DNA from: Thermoflexales bacterium
GTDB taxonomy: Bacteria > Chloroflexota > Anaerolineae > Fen-1058
Assembly (NCBI GenBank): GCA_030834835.1
Contig: JAUQXD010000678.1
Coordinates: 1-5,722 of the forward strand
DNA: 5,722 nucleotides
Direction: 5' to 3'
Positions 1 to 5,722 of the stretch are shown one piece after another. Under the pieces are notes generated by a model. It had not been told where the DNA came from, ran no database searches, and worked only from the letters and a program-made list of their open reading frames with translations. The first letter of the stretch is position 1. The number at the start of each line of letters is the position of its first letter. Position numbers and translations under genes: made by a program.

Positions 1-3000
1 GCGCCCAGGGCATCACACGCCGGGCAGTCGCCGCCCGGTCGGACGATGGCGTAACCGGCCATGGGGTCGCTGCCGTAGTTGGTGAAGTTGACGTTCCAGA
101 TGATCATCAATCGCACCTTGCCCGAATTGATCGACATGGCGGCCGCTTCGGCCAGCCACGCGGCCTGTTGCGCGACTGTCACCGCCGACGCCCACGCGAA
201 GTTGGGGGCCGTCGATTCCAGCGACGGGAAGCCGTCATCGCTCAAGTAGCCAAACTCGGTGAAGCACACCTTGCGCGAGCCGCCAAAGGCATTGTAGTAC
301 AGGTTCATGGTCGGCTGGAAGTACCAGCTATAGTGCCCACTTTGATCGGCGGGATGCCCCGATGAGGCCGACGGCGCGGTTGCGCCGGAGTTATGGTGCG
401 CGCCAACGCAATCCATATAATTGGCCGCGCCTGCCGCCGCCATTTGCCGCAGGAACGTATCGTCATTGCAGCCGTCCGCGCCGCAACCAGCCGCACCCCA
501 CCAGCCAGTAGGCGCCAGCGCCGCGCTGATGACCAGCGTGCCGCCGTTGGCCGCTTTGATGGCATTGTAGGCTTTGGCCAGCAACTGCGTATACGTGCCG
601 CCGTTGACCTGGCCGTTCGGCCACTCGCGATCGATGTTGGGTTCGTTCCACACTTCGATCGCGTCTGCACCGGCGGCGGCCATCGAGGCTACCGAGGCCG
701 CATATTCGTCCTGGTAACTGGCGTTGGTCACCCGGCCCTTGTCGCCCAGTACGCCCAGCAACACTTTGAAGCCGGCGGCGTGGGCCGAGTTGATAATGTC
801 AGAGGCATTGCCCCCGGCAAAGGTTTGCACTTTCACCCACTTCATGCCGGCGCGATTCATCGCAGCCGCCGCGCCCAGACCGTCGATGTGGCCGCCCAGT
901 TCAAAACTGCCGATATTGCCCGCCACGACCACGGGCGGCGCATTGGGCGTTGTGGGCGCGGGCGCGCTGGCGGCGACATTGGCAGGCGCATCGCCCGCCA
1001 CGATGACGGCGCTGAGCTGCGTGCCGAAGTTGCCCTGCGCCGACTTCAACTGCCAGAAGCCGGTGTAGTTGCCATACTGATCGGGCGCGGTCAACGGCAC
1101 GCTGACTTCCACTTCCGTGCCACTGACAACCTTGCCCACTTTCACACTGTCGGGTGAATTCAGTTTAGTTCCGCTCACGAAGACCAGCGTCGTATCTTCG
1201 GGCCAGTTGCAGCTGCCGTCATTGCGAATCTTCCACGTCTTGGTGAACGCTTCCGTATTCTTGAACTTCGTGCCATCTGGCACGGTCACGTCGGCGACGT
1301 ACAGAGCACTGAGACAGGCCGCTGAAACGGTCGTCGTCGGCGTCGTAGACGCCGTCAGCGTTTCGGTGGCTGTGCCCGTTACAGAGATACCCGCCGTGGC
1401 GCTGAGCGTGTCGCTGACGCTGCCAGACACGATGATCGCGCCCTGACCCTTGCTCTGCGTGCCGATCAACGCGGCGATGTTGTACGAACCGGGTTCGGTG
1501 GGCGCTTTCCAGACGATCGTGGTGTCCGTGATCGGGCGGGCCGAATTCAACACCGTCTTGCCGCTGCCCGTGATCTTCCAATCCATGTTGAGTTCGGAGG
1601 ACAGGTTGCCGGGCACGGCCTGCTGACGGAAGCCCGTCAGGGCTTGATTCAAGGCATTGGGCAGCACATCGCCCGAGAGGCCGCTGATAACGACGCCCCG
1701 CATGCGGCGCGGCAACAGCAGGCTCAGGCGCTGGCCCAGACTCGCCGCGGTATTCACCATGACTGAGTGCTGGCCTTCGCTGCCCTGATAGTTGAAGCGA
1801 TAGACAAAGGTCCTGGTATCGAATGTATAGTCGCTAACTTTAGTCGGATTGTCCAGCGAGAGTTTGACTTCAGCGCCGGGCGTCACCGTCATGGGCTGCG
1901 CGATCGACAGCTGCCCGATCGGTTTAATGGCGTCCGCAAAGGACACTTCCACCGGCTGGCCGCCGGCCGGCGTATCCAGGCTCGCCAGCGACACGATCGG
2001 CTGGAATTTATAGCGATTGACCTGGGTGGGCGCCCAGTCGATCAACGCGCGGGCGACATTGCCTTCCAGATAATCATTGGGGTTCTTGCCAAAATCCGAT
2101 TGAACCACGTCGGCGACCGCGCCGATAGCCACCCAGTCGTAACCGGCGGTATCGGGCGCGCCGTTGGCGTCGATGGCGGGCGCGGGCAGCACCACGGCCA
2201 GCAACTTATTCTGCGCGTGCACGCTGGCGGCCAGCTGCTGGACAAAGCGCGTATAGTCGCCGCGATAGTCCGTCGGGAGGCCGCGATAATCGATGGCGAC
2301 GCCCGCGAAGTTGCCGCGCGCGGCCAGTTCGCTGAGCGCCGTGACGTGCGCTTTGACCGACTCATCGCTGGCCAGAAACGCTCGCACGGGTTCGGCACTG
2401 TCCGATCGCACCACGGGGATCAGGCGGGCCTTGTCGGTGGCCGGCAGCGTCCCGGCTTCCGCCATGAGCGAGCCATCATCAGCCAGCATCCACCCGTTCA
2501 CGTAGACTTCATTCAATAGCGAGGCCGCATCGGCGGGCATCGCCTGGCCCGGCGTCGTCTGCGCGGCCACGTAGGGCGCCACCGAAGTTGATTGGAACAG
2601 GGCCAGATGTTTGGGCAGCGCTTCGATTTGCGCGGAGACGGTGTTGCTGGAGGGATCGAGATACGCGCCCAGCCACGCCCACTGCGCGCCGTCCCACGCA
2701 TACAAATCGTAGGTGTCGTCCGTCGAAGCGCCGTCGGGCAAATTGATGGCCAGGCTGCCGGCTACGGCTTTTGCGCCGCAGCCGTCGAGTTCATAAATCA
2801 GGCTGCGCAGCAGCAGGTTGACGGGCAGCGCCTCGCGCGCTCTGGCGAGTTCATCACCGGCCTGATTGGCGTCGAATTTGTCGACGCTGACTGACTGCGT
2901 CTTAACCGTCACCGACTGCGCCGGATCTGACAGGGCGATGGTGAGACCATCGGGCGTGGTCGTGGCCGGTGTTTTGGCATCCAGTGTCGTGCCGGCGCAG

Positions 3001-3113
3001 GTCAGACCCACGCGCTCGGCCAGTGAAATGGGGGGCAGCAACAAACCAATGATAACCAGGATGACAATGGCGCCGATCCACAGGTTGCGTCCACCGAGAC
3101 TTCGATTTCTCAT
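1..3113 (-). CDS. Large secreted/anchored multidomain glycoside hydrolase-like protein, 3' end outside window
   Basis: Reading the minus strand from ATG at 3113 gives 1037 codons without a stop. Residues 1-10 are basic and 12-32 hydrophobic, a signal peptide or N-terminal anchor, so the rest should act outside the membrane. Residues about 35-195 are an unassigned beta-rich region. Residues about 198-382 resemble a GH18 barrel, but the motif region 269-277 reads FAGVAIDYR, with Arg277 where the catalytic Glu is expected. A Thr-rich linker (567-597) precedes an NBR1-like FW domain (600-707; W627, W637, W687; C600 and C635 may form a disulfide). A Pro/Ala-rich linker (708-731) leads to a clan GH-A-like barrel from about 733: WNEPN at 822-826 supplies acid/base Glu824, and FTEFG around Glu953 supplies the nucleophile, 129 residues later. 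The family is unclear (GH39- or GH5-like). The substrate is unknown, probably a polysaccharide. An in-frame ATG at 3140 is an alternative start, but it lacks a ribosome binding site. The fold assignments are from motifs read by eye. Confidence 0.88.
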   Translation of the reverse strand, partial: MRNRSLGGRNLWIGAIVILVIIGLLLPPISLAERVGLTCAGTTLDAKTPATTTPDGLTIALSDPAQSVTVKTQSVSVDKFDANQAGDELARAREALPVNLLLRSLIYELDGCGAKAVAGSLAINLPDGASTDDTYDLYAWDGAQWAWLGAYLDPSSNTVSAQIEALPKHLALFQSTSVAPYVAAQTTPGQAMPADAASLLNEVYVNGWMLADDGSLMAEAGTLPATDKARLIPVVRSDSAEPVRAFLASDESVKAHVTALSELAARGNFAGVAIDYRGLPTDYRGDYTRFVQQLAASVHAQNKLLAVVLPAPAIDANGAPDTAGYDWVAIGAVADVVQSDFGKNPNDYLEGNVARALIDWAPTQVNRYKFQPIVSLASLDTPAGGQPVEVSFADAIKPIGQLSIAQPMTVTPGAEVKLSLDNPTKVSDYTFDTRTFVYRFNYQGSEGQHSVMVNTAASLGQRLSLLLPRRMRGVVISGLSGDVLPNALNQALTGFRQQAVPGNLSSELNMDWKITGSGKTVLNSARPITDTTIVWKAPTEPGSYNIAALIGTQSKGQGAIIVSGSVSDTLSATAGISVTGTATETLTASTTPTTTVSAACLSALYVADVTVPDGTKFKNTEAFTKTWKIRNDGSCNWPEDTTLVFVSGTKLNSPDSVKVGKVVSGTEVEVSVPLTAPDQYGNYTGFWQLKSAQGNFGTQLSAVIVAGDAPANVAASAPAPTTPNAPPVVVAGNIGSFELGGHIDGLGAAAAMNRAGMKWVKVQTFAGGNASDIINSAHAAGFKVLLGVLGDKGRVTNASYQDEYAASVASMAAAGADAIEVWNEPNIDREWPNGQVNGGTYTQLLAKAYNAIKAANGGTLVISAALAPTGWWGAAGCGADGCNDDTFLRQMAAAGAANYMDCVGAHHNSGATAPSASSGHPADQSGHYSWYFQPTMNLYYNAFGGSRKVCFTEFGYLSDDGFPSLESTAPNFAWASAVTVAQQAAWLAEAAAMSINSGKVRLMIIWNVNFTNYGSDPMAGYAIVRPGGDCPACDALG

Positions 3114-3125
3114 AATGCTAACTTG

Positions 3126-3133
3126 CTTCCTTT
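3126..3133 (-). promoter_or_regulatory. Ribosome binding site of the exoprotein gene
   Basis: The minus strand reads AAAGGAAG, 12 nt before the ATG at 3113. The spacing is longer than the usual 5-9 nt, so initiation may be modest. It supports the ATG at 3113 over the in-frame ATG at 3140, which has no purine-rich motif upstream. Confidence 0.5.
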
Positions 3134-3152
3134 CGTGCATTACTGGCACGTT

Positions 3153-3167
3153 GGCACAGACTGTGCC
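3153..3167. repeat. Perfect 15-bp inverted repeat, candidate operator or mRNA hairpin
   Basis: GGCACAGACTGTGCC is a perfect 7-bp inverted repeat around a single central A. A further TGGCAC copy lies at 3144-3149, 8 bp from the matching TGGCAC at 3152-3157. It sits 40 bp upstream of the exoprotein ATG. The 1-nt centre makes a tight RNA hairpin unlikely, so a dimeric repressor or activator site is the better guess. No known regulator consensus is recognised. Confidence 0.4.
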
Positions 3168-3194
3168 GGATGACGGGGCTAACGAGCACAACCG

Positions 3195-3209
3195 TTGCGT
3201 AATTTGCGT
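3195..3209. repeat. Short direct repeat TTGCGT-AAT-TTGCGT
   Basis: Two copies of TTGCGT are separated by AAT (9-nt period), directly next to the A-tract of the terminator-like hairpin at 3211-3241. They lie in the predicted leader of the exoprotein gene. They could be a protein binding site, but a six-base match can arise by chance. Confidence 0.25.
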
Positions 3210-3210
3210 T

Positions 3211-3241
3211 AAAAAAAGTGACGGCGAACCCGCACCGTCAC
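3211..3241 (-). terminator. Intrinsic-terminator-like hairpin in the exoprotein leader
   Basis: On the minus strand GTGACGG (3241-3235) pairs with CCGTCAC (3224-3218) across a 10-nt loop, followed immediately by seven T (3217-3211): a standard Rho-independent layout. Within the loop GCG and CGC can add three pairs with a 2-nt bulge. No minus-strand gene precedes it. It lies about 100 nt upstream of the exoprotein ATG and about 20 nt downstream of the predicted transcription start. It could therefore attenuate that gene, end a short leader RNA, or block antisense transcription leaving the membrane-gene side. On the plus strand the hairpin lacks a proper T run. Confidence 0.6.
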
Positions 3242-3268
3242 CCTGTGTTTAAGGTCTGATGGAACGAG

Positions 3269-3297
3269 ATTCTAACATGGCTCAATTCAATCTGCAA
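3269..3297 (-). promoter_or_regulatory. Candidate sigma70-type promoter for the exoprotein gene
   Basis: On the minus strand TTGCAG (3297-3292) is separated by 17 nt from TAGAAT (3274-3269). The -10 box matches the consensus at 5 of 6 positions and carries an extended -10 TG one base upstream. The -35 box matches only at TTG. Transcription would start near 3262 and give a leader of about 150 nt that includes the terminator-like hairpin. Confidence 0.4.
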
Positions 3298-3304
3298 GCC
3301 AAAA

Positions 3305-3322
3305 CCCCTGGAGTCGCCGGGG
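3305..3322 (-). terminator. Weak GC-rich hairpin with short T run on the minus strand
   Basis: CCCC-T-GG (3305-3311) pairs with CCGGGG (3317-3322) with one bulged T and a 5-nt loop. On the minus strand the stem is followed by only four T (3304-3301) and then GG. It sits just upstream of the minus-strand promoter candidate, so it might insulate that promoter from antisense transcription. The short T run makes this uncertain. Confidence 0.25.
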
Positions 3323-3326
3323 TGTT

Positions 3327-3409
3327 GGTAACGGGTAGCCGGTGACTGGTAACCGTAACTGGTAACCGGTTACCGGTTACTGGTGATTGGTTGCTGGCGA
3401 CCGGAGCAT
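3327..3409. repeat. Degenerate heptanucleotide tandem array, GGTAACC type (12 units)
   Basis: The stretch divides into units GGTAACG, GGTAGCC, GGTGACT, GGTAACC, GTAACT (6 nt), GGTAACC, GGTTACC, GGTTACT, GGTGATT, GGTTGCT, GGCGACC and GGAGCAT. Positions 1-2 are almost always GG and the rest drifts, mostly by transitions. Unit 7 is the reverse complement of unit 6, so the array changes polarity in the middle and contains the 14-bp palindrome GGTAACCGGTTACC (3361-3374), extended by GTAAC/GTTAC arms beyond one mismatch. It resembles the short tandemly repeated heptamers known in cyanobacterial intergenic DNA. A function is not known. Confidence 0.8.
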
Positions 3410-3451
3410 CGGTCGTCCGGGCGAAAACACCTGAAATTCTCGCACAAATGT

Positions 3452-3479
3452 TTCAAACCAGCGCCGATTGTGGTAAAAT
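3452..3479 (+). promoter_or_regulatory. Candidate promoter of the membrane protein gene, possibly giving a leaderless mRNA
   Basis: TTCAAA (3452-3457, 4 of 6 to the -35 consensus) is followed after 16 nt by TAAAAT (3474-3479, 5 of 6 to the -10 consensus), with an extended -10 TGG just before it. Only 8 nt separate the -10 box from the GTG at 3488, so transcription would begin at or within a base or two of the start codon. There is no Shine-Dalgarno sequence before that GTG, which fits a leaderless transcript. Confidence 0.5.
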
Positions 3480-3487
3480 TAGTCTTT

Positions 3488-4501
3488 GTGGAACGCAAAC
3501 CAATTTCTACTCAAAACAGTCAAGAACAACCGCTGGTGGGCGTCATCGAGGCCCTGGCGGCTGGCTTTGATCGGGCGCGACGACAGCCGTGGTTGATGAT
3601 TATTCCGCTGGTGCTGGACCTATTTCTGTGGATCGGTCCGCGCCTGGAAGCACAGGCGTTGTACGCCCAGTTTGAGCCTAACCTGAAGAGCATCTCGGCG
3701 GAACTGGATGTCGAAGGGCAGAAGTCCGTACAGGACATGAGCGCTCTGTTGAAGGATTTTCTGGGCCACTATAACCTGTTTGCGTGGCTCAGTGTGGGCA
3801 TCGTGGGCGTGCCGGCGGTGAATACCTCGATCGATGCCACCGCGCCGCTGGTGACAGGCACTGCGCCGATAAAGATGCCTGTCGGTGACGTGGGCACTTA
3901 TCTGGGCATTGCCATCATCCTCAGTGCGGTGGGGCTGCTGGTGGGCGGCCTGTTCTGGGCGATGCTAACCCGGCCGCAGCGGGCCGAGCCATTCAATCTC
4001 AGTGTCTGGCTGCGCGACGGCCTGACCGTGGGCGGCCAGCTGGTGGTGTTGGCCGTGGTGACGGCGATACTCGCCCTGATCATGATGTTTCCCCTGTCGA
4101 TTCTCATGGCGCTGCTCAGCGCCGTCAGTTTAGGATTGGCCTCATTCTTGCCGGCGTTGCTCATCACTGGCGTGGTGTGGGTCGTCTTCTATCTGGCCTT
4201 TACCGTTCACGGCCTGGCGCTGTATCGACTGCCGCTGGCGCGCGCGCTGCGCCTCAGCGCCCTGGTTGCCCGCATTTACTTCGTCTCGACGCTGGGTCTG
4301 GCGTCCCTGTCGATTCTGATCTACGTGGGCCTGGGTGTGATCTGGGAAGCCTTCGCGCCCGATTCGTGGCTGCGGCTGATCGCGATGGCGGGCAACGCCT
4401 TTGTGGCCGTCGGGCTGGCCTCCGCCTCTTTGATCTATTACCAGAACCGATCGACCATCCTGGCTGAACGGCTGCATTTGCCGCAACTGTCTAATCTCTA
4501 A
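3488..4501 (+). CDS. Polytopic membrane protein of unknown function
   Basis: The 337-residue product has a polar N-terminus (1-33) ending in basic residues (R29, R31, R32), then hydrophobic segments at about 34-51, 138-160, two within the continuous hydrophobic stretch 183-246, 264-286 and 295-318. Basic residues in 161-182 and 247-263 place these loops inside, giving six helices with both ends cytoplasmic. Residues 52-137 form a large outside loop with a weakly hydrophobic patch near 97-111. I recognise no catalytic motif or named family; a transporter, stress or envelope role would be guesswork. GTG 3488 is preferred because it follows a -10-like TAAAAT directly; the frame stays open to a GTG at 3383, but this extension is encoded by a heptamer repeat. 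gyrB follows in the same direction after 66 bp with no visible terminator, so the two may share a transcript. The final codons belong to the downstream heptamer array. Confidence 0.88.
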   Translation: MERKPISTQNSQEQPLVGVIEALAAGFDRARRQPWLMIIPLVLDLFLWIGPRLEAQALYAQFEPNLKSISAELDVEGQKSVQDMSALLKDFLGHYNLFAWLSVGIVGVPAVNTSIDATAPLVTGTAPIKMPVGDVGTYLGIAIILSAVGLLVGGLFWAMLTRPQRAEPFNLSVWLRDGLTVGGQLVVLAVVTAILALIMMFPLSILMALLSAVSLGLASFLPALLITGVVWVVFYLAFTVHGLALYRLPLARALRLSALVARIYFVSTLGLASLSILIYVGLGVIWEAFAPDSWLRLIAMAGNAFVAVGLASASLIYYQNRSTILAERLHLPQLSNL

Positions 4502-4560
4502 CATCCAACATCTAACATCCAATATCCAACCTCCAACCTCTAATCATCAACATTCAATTC
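4491..4560. repeat. Degenerate heptanucleotide tandem array, CYAACMT type (about 10 units)
   Basis: Starting at 4491 the units read CTAATCT, CTAACAT, CCAACAT, CTAACAT, CCAATAT, CCAACCT and CCAACCT, then CTAATCA and two degenerate units shifted by one base (TCAACAT, TCAATTC). The array begins inside the last codons of the membrane protein gene, supplies its TAA stop (4499-4501), and fills nearly the whole spacer up to the AGGAG before gyrB. Its consensus differs from the array at 3327-3409, but the period is the same and both share a TAAC core. No hairpin or T run is present, so it is not an intrinsic terminator. Confidence 0.85.
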
Positions 4561-4565
4561 AGGAG
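4561..4565 (+). promoter_or_regulatory. Ribosome binding site of gyrB
   Basis: AGGAG lies only 2 nt before the ATG at 4568 but 8 nt before an in-frame GTG at 4574. The usual 5-9 nt spacing favours the GTG, which would shorten GyrB by two residues. The ATG is kept in the gene entry as the longer option. Confidence 0.7.
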
Positions 4566-4567
4566 CG

Positions 4568-5722
4568 ATGTCTGTGGCGGAAGAAACCAAAGTCAAATAC
4601 GATGCCAGTCAAATTCAGGTGCTGGAAGGTCTGGAAGCGGTGCGCCGCCGCCCCGGCATGTATATCGGCAGCACCGACATTCGCGGCCTGCATCACCTGG
4701 TCACCGAGGTCGTCGACAACGCGATCGACGAGGCGCTGGCCGGCGAGGCAGATCATATCGACATCAAGATCCACGAGGATCTGAGCGTCTCCGTGCGCGA
4801 TAACGGGCGCGGCATTCCGGTGGGGCCGCATCCCACGCAGAAGGACGCCAACGGCAAGCCGATGGACGCGGTCGAAGTCGTCATGACGATCCTGCACGCG
4901 GGCGGCAAGTTTGGCGGCGCGGGCTACAAAGTCGCCTCCGGTTTGCACGGCGTCGGCGTGAGCGCGGTCAATGCGTTGAGCGAATGGATGCTTACGACGA
5001 TCCATCAGGACGGCAAAGAGTATCAGCAGCGCTACGAACGTGGCAAGCCGACCGGCCCGGTGAAGCTCATCAAGAAGCTGGCTAAAGATGAGACGTGGCT
5101 GCACGGCACGCATCAGCGCTTTTACCCGGATATCACCATCTTCAAAGAGGGCATCGATTACAAATTCGAGACGCTGATTCAGCGCTTCCGCGAGATGGCC
5201 TTCCTCACGCGCGCCCTGACGATCCAGTTCATCGACGAGCGCGACGGGCACGAGATGTCGTTCCACTTCGAGGGCGGCGTCCGATCGTTCGTGCGCTATC
5301 TCAATAAGAGCCGCCAGGTGCTGCATCCGCCGGTCTATGTCGAGAAGCAGATCAATGGCACGGCGGTGGAAGCGGCCATTCAATACACTGACGGCTACAC
5401 CGATTCGGTCTATGCGTTCGCCAACAACATCAACACCATCGACGGCGGCACGCACGTTACCGGTTTCCGATCGGCGCTGACGCGCACCCTCAACGACTAC
5501 GCGCGCAAAGCGGGCCTGCTCAAAGACTCCGATCCCAACTTCAGCGGCGACGATGTGCGCGAAGGCCTGACAGCCATCATCAGCATCAAACTGCAAGACC
5601 CGCAGTTTGAGTCGCAGACCAAGTCCAAGTTGGGCAACGCCGAAGTGAAGGGGCAGGTCGAGAGCGTGGTGGGCGAGGCGTTCAGCACCTTCCTTGAAGA
5701 GAATCCGCGCGAAGGCAAGGCC
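4568..5722 (+). CDS. gyrB: DNA gyrase subunit B, N-terminal part (truncated by window edge)
   Basis: GyrB is the ATPase subunit of DNA gyrase, which with GyrA introduces negative supercoils into DNA in the cytoplasm. The 385 visible residues cover the GHKL ATPase and transducer domains. The GHKL motifs are intact: [13 protein letters not shown] at 47-59 with the catalytic Glu47 and Mg-binding Asn51, DNGRGIP at 78-84, and the ATP-lid region [11 protein letters not shown] at 125-135. GGTH at 293-296 and the QTK loop at 350-352, which contacts the ATP gamma phosphate, mark the transducer domain. The opening [19 protein letters not shown] (16-34) is typical of GyrB. ParE is a close relative and cannot be fully excluded without the TOPRIM and C-terminal parts, but gyrase is the better fit. 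AGGAG at 4561-4565 suggests that GTG 4574 may be the true start rather than ATG 4568. The gene may be read through from the membrane gene. Confidence 0.95.
   Translation, partial: MSVAEETKVKYDASQIQVLEGLEAVRRRPGMYIGSTDIRGLHHLVTEVVDNAIDEALAGEADHIDIKIHEDLSVSVRDNGRGIPVGPHPTQKDANGKPMDAVEVVMTILHAGGKFGGAGYKVASGLHGVGVSAVNALSEWMLTTIHQDGKEYQQRYERGKPTGPVKLIKKLAKDETWLHGTHQRFYPDITIFKEGIDYKFETLIQRFREMAFLTRALTIQFIDERDGHEMSFHFEGGVRSFVRYLNKSRQVLHPPVYVEKQINGTAVEAAIQYTDGYTDSVYAFANNINTIDGGTHVTGFRSALTRTLNDYARKAGLLKDSDPNFSGDDVREGLTAIISIKLQDPQFESQTKSKLGNAEVKGQVESVVGEAFSTFLEENPREGKA

Larger units (their letters stand above)
3114..3487. other. Divergent intergenic region, 374 bp, no gene seen
   Basis: This stretch separates the start of the minus-strand exoprotein gene from the start of the plus-strand membrane protein gene. 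I see no convincing coding sequence in it. An open frame of the membrane gene can be extended upstream to a GTG at 3383, but those codons run through the heptamer repeat and are probably not translated. The region contains, from left to right, the exoprotein ribosome binding site, a palindrome, a short direct repeat, an intrinsic-terminator-like hairpin, a minus-strand promoter candidate, a second small hairpin, a heptamer array and a plus-strand promoter candidate. Confidence 0.8.

Noticed and set aside
393..1157. A 254-codon open frame on the plus strand.
   Set aside because: It lies opposite the clan GH-A and FW domains of the exoprotein gene. Its product is rich in Arg, His, Gly and Ala with no domain pattern, so it is an antisense shadow.
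1767..2519. A 250-codon open frame on the plus strand.
   Set aside because: It is antisense to the GH18-like region, where the minus-strand reading has consistent protein features. There is no ribosome binding site or domain to support it.
3241..3300. Riboswitch before the exoprotein gene, for example a c-di-GMP type suggested by the ACAGGG and GGTAGCCGG-like strings.
   Set aside because: The conserved core elements of that class are not present in order, and the GGTAGCC string belongs to the heptamer array upstream of the predicted transcription start.
3327..3409. CRISPR array.
   Set aside because: The repeat unit is 7 nt, directly contiguous and degenerate, with no spacers and no cas genes nearby.
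3383..3487. Upstream extension of the membrane protein to GTG 3383 (35 extra residues).
   Set aside because: The extra codons run through the heptamer array and the promoter-like TTCAAA/TAAAAT. The resulting peptide is basic and lacks a signal or domain. GTG 3488 fits better.
4559..5596. A 345-codon open frame on the minus strand opposite gyrB.
   Set aside because: It is fully antisense to a well-supported gyrB with intact motifs. Its product is Arg/Val/Asp-rich without a recognisable domain, which is typical of the mirror frame of a GC-rich gene.
1..5722. Apparent excess of GATC sites (roughly 45 counted by eye, about twice a simple composition estimate).
   Set aside because: Many fall on Ile ATC and Asp/Ile codon junctions in the coding regions, so codon usage can explain the excess. 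A genome-wide comparison with shuffled codons would be needed to claim more.

Overview
The window looks like chromosomal DNA of a GC-rich bacterium (high fifties per cent GC by eye), most likely a member of the Chloroflexota close to Anaerolineae. That assignment is an inference from three things: a secreted protein with an NBR1-like four-tryptophan (FW) domain of the type common in that phylum, the form of the GyrB sequence, and gene spacers filled with degenerate heptanucleotide repeats. No 16S rRNA or other decisive marker is present.

Layout. Positions 1-3113 (minus strand) hold the first 1037 codons of a very large secreted or membrane-anchored multidomain protein; its 3' end lies beyond the left edge. 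In order it has an N-terminal membrane segment, an unassigned beta-rich region, a GH18-like barrel with a ruined catalytic motif, an unassigned region, a Thr-rich linker, an NBR1-like FW domain, a Pro/Ala linker and a clan GH-A glycoside hydrolase-like barrel that keeps both catalytic glutamates. Positions 3114-3487 are a 374-bp divergent intergenic region. It carries a candidate minus-strand promoter, an intrinsic-terminator-like hairpin inside the predicted leader, a perfect palindrome near the start codon, a heptamer repeat array (GGTAACC-like), and a candidate plus-strand promoter placed so close to the next start codon that the mRNA may be leaderless. Positions 3488-4501 (plus) encode a polytopic membrane protein of unknown function. 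A second heptamer array (CYAACMT-like) starts inside its last codons and fills the spacer up to the ribosome binding site of gyrB. Positions 4568-5722 (plus) hold the first 385 codons of gyrB, which runs off the right edge.

How the genes relate. The membrane protein gene and gyrB are co-directional with a 66-bp spacer and no visible terminator, so they may be co-transcribed. The secreted glycosidase-like gene is transcribed divergently and probably independently. No mobile element, CRISPR array, tRNA or rRNA is visible. The best candidates for something undescribed are the double-barrel exoprotein architecture, the pair of differing heptamer arrays flanking the membrane gene, and the terminator-bearing leader of the exoprotein gene.
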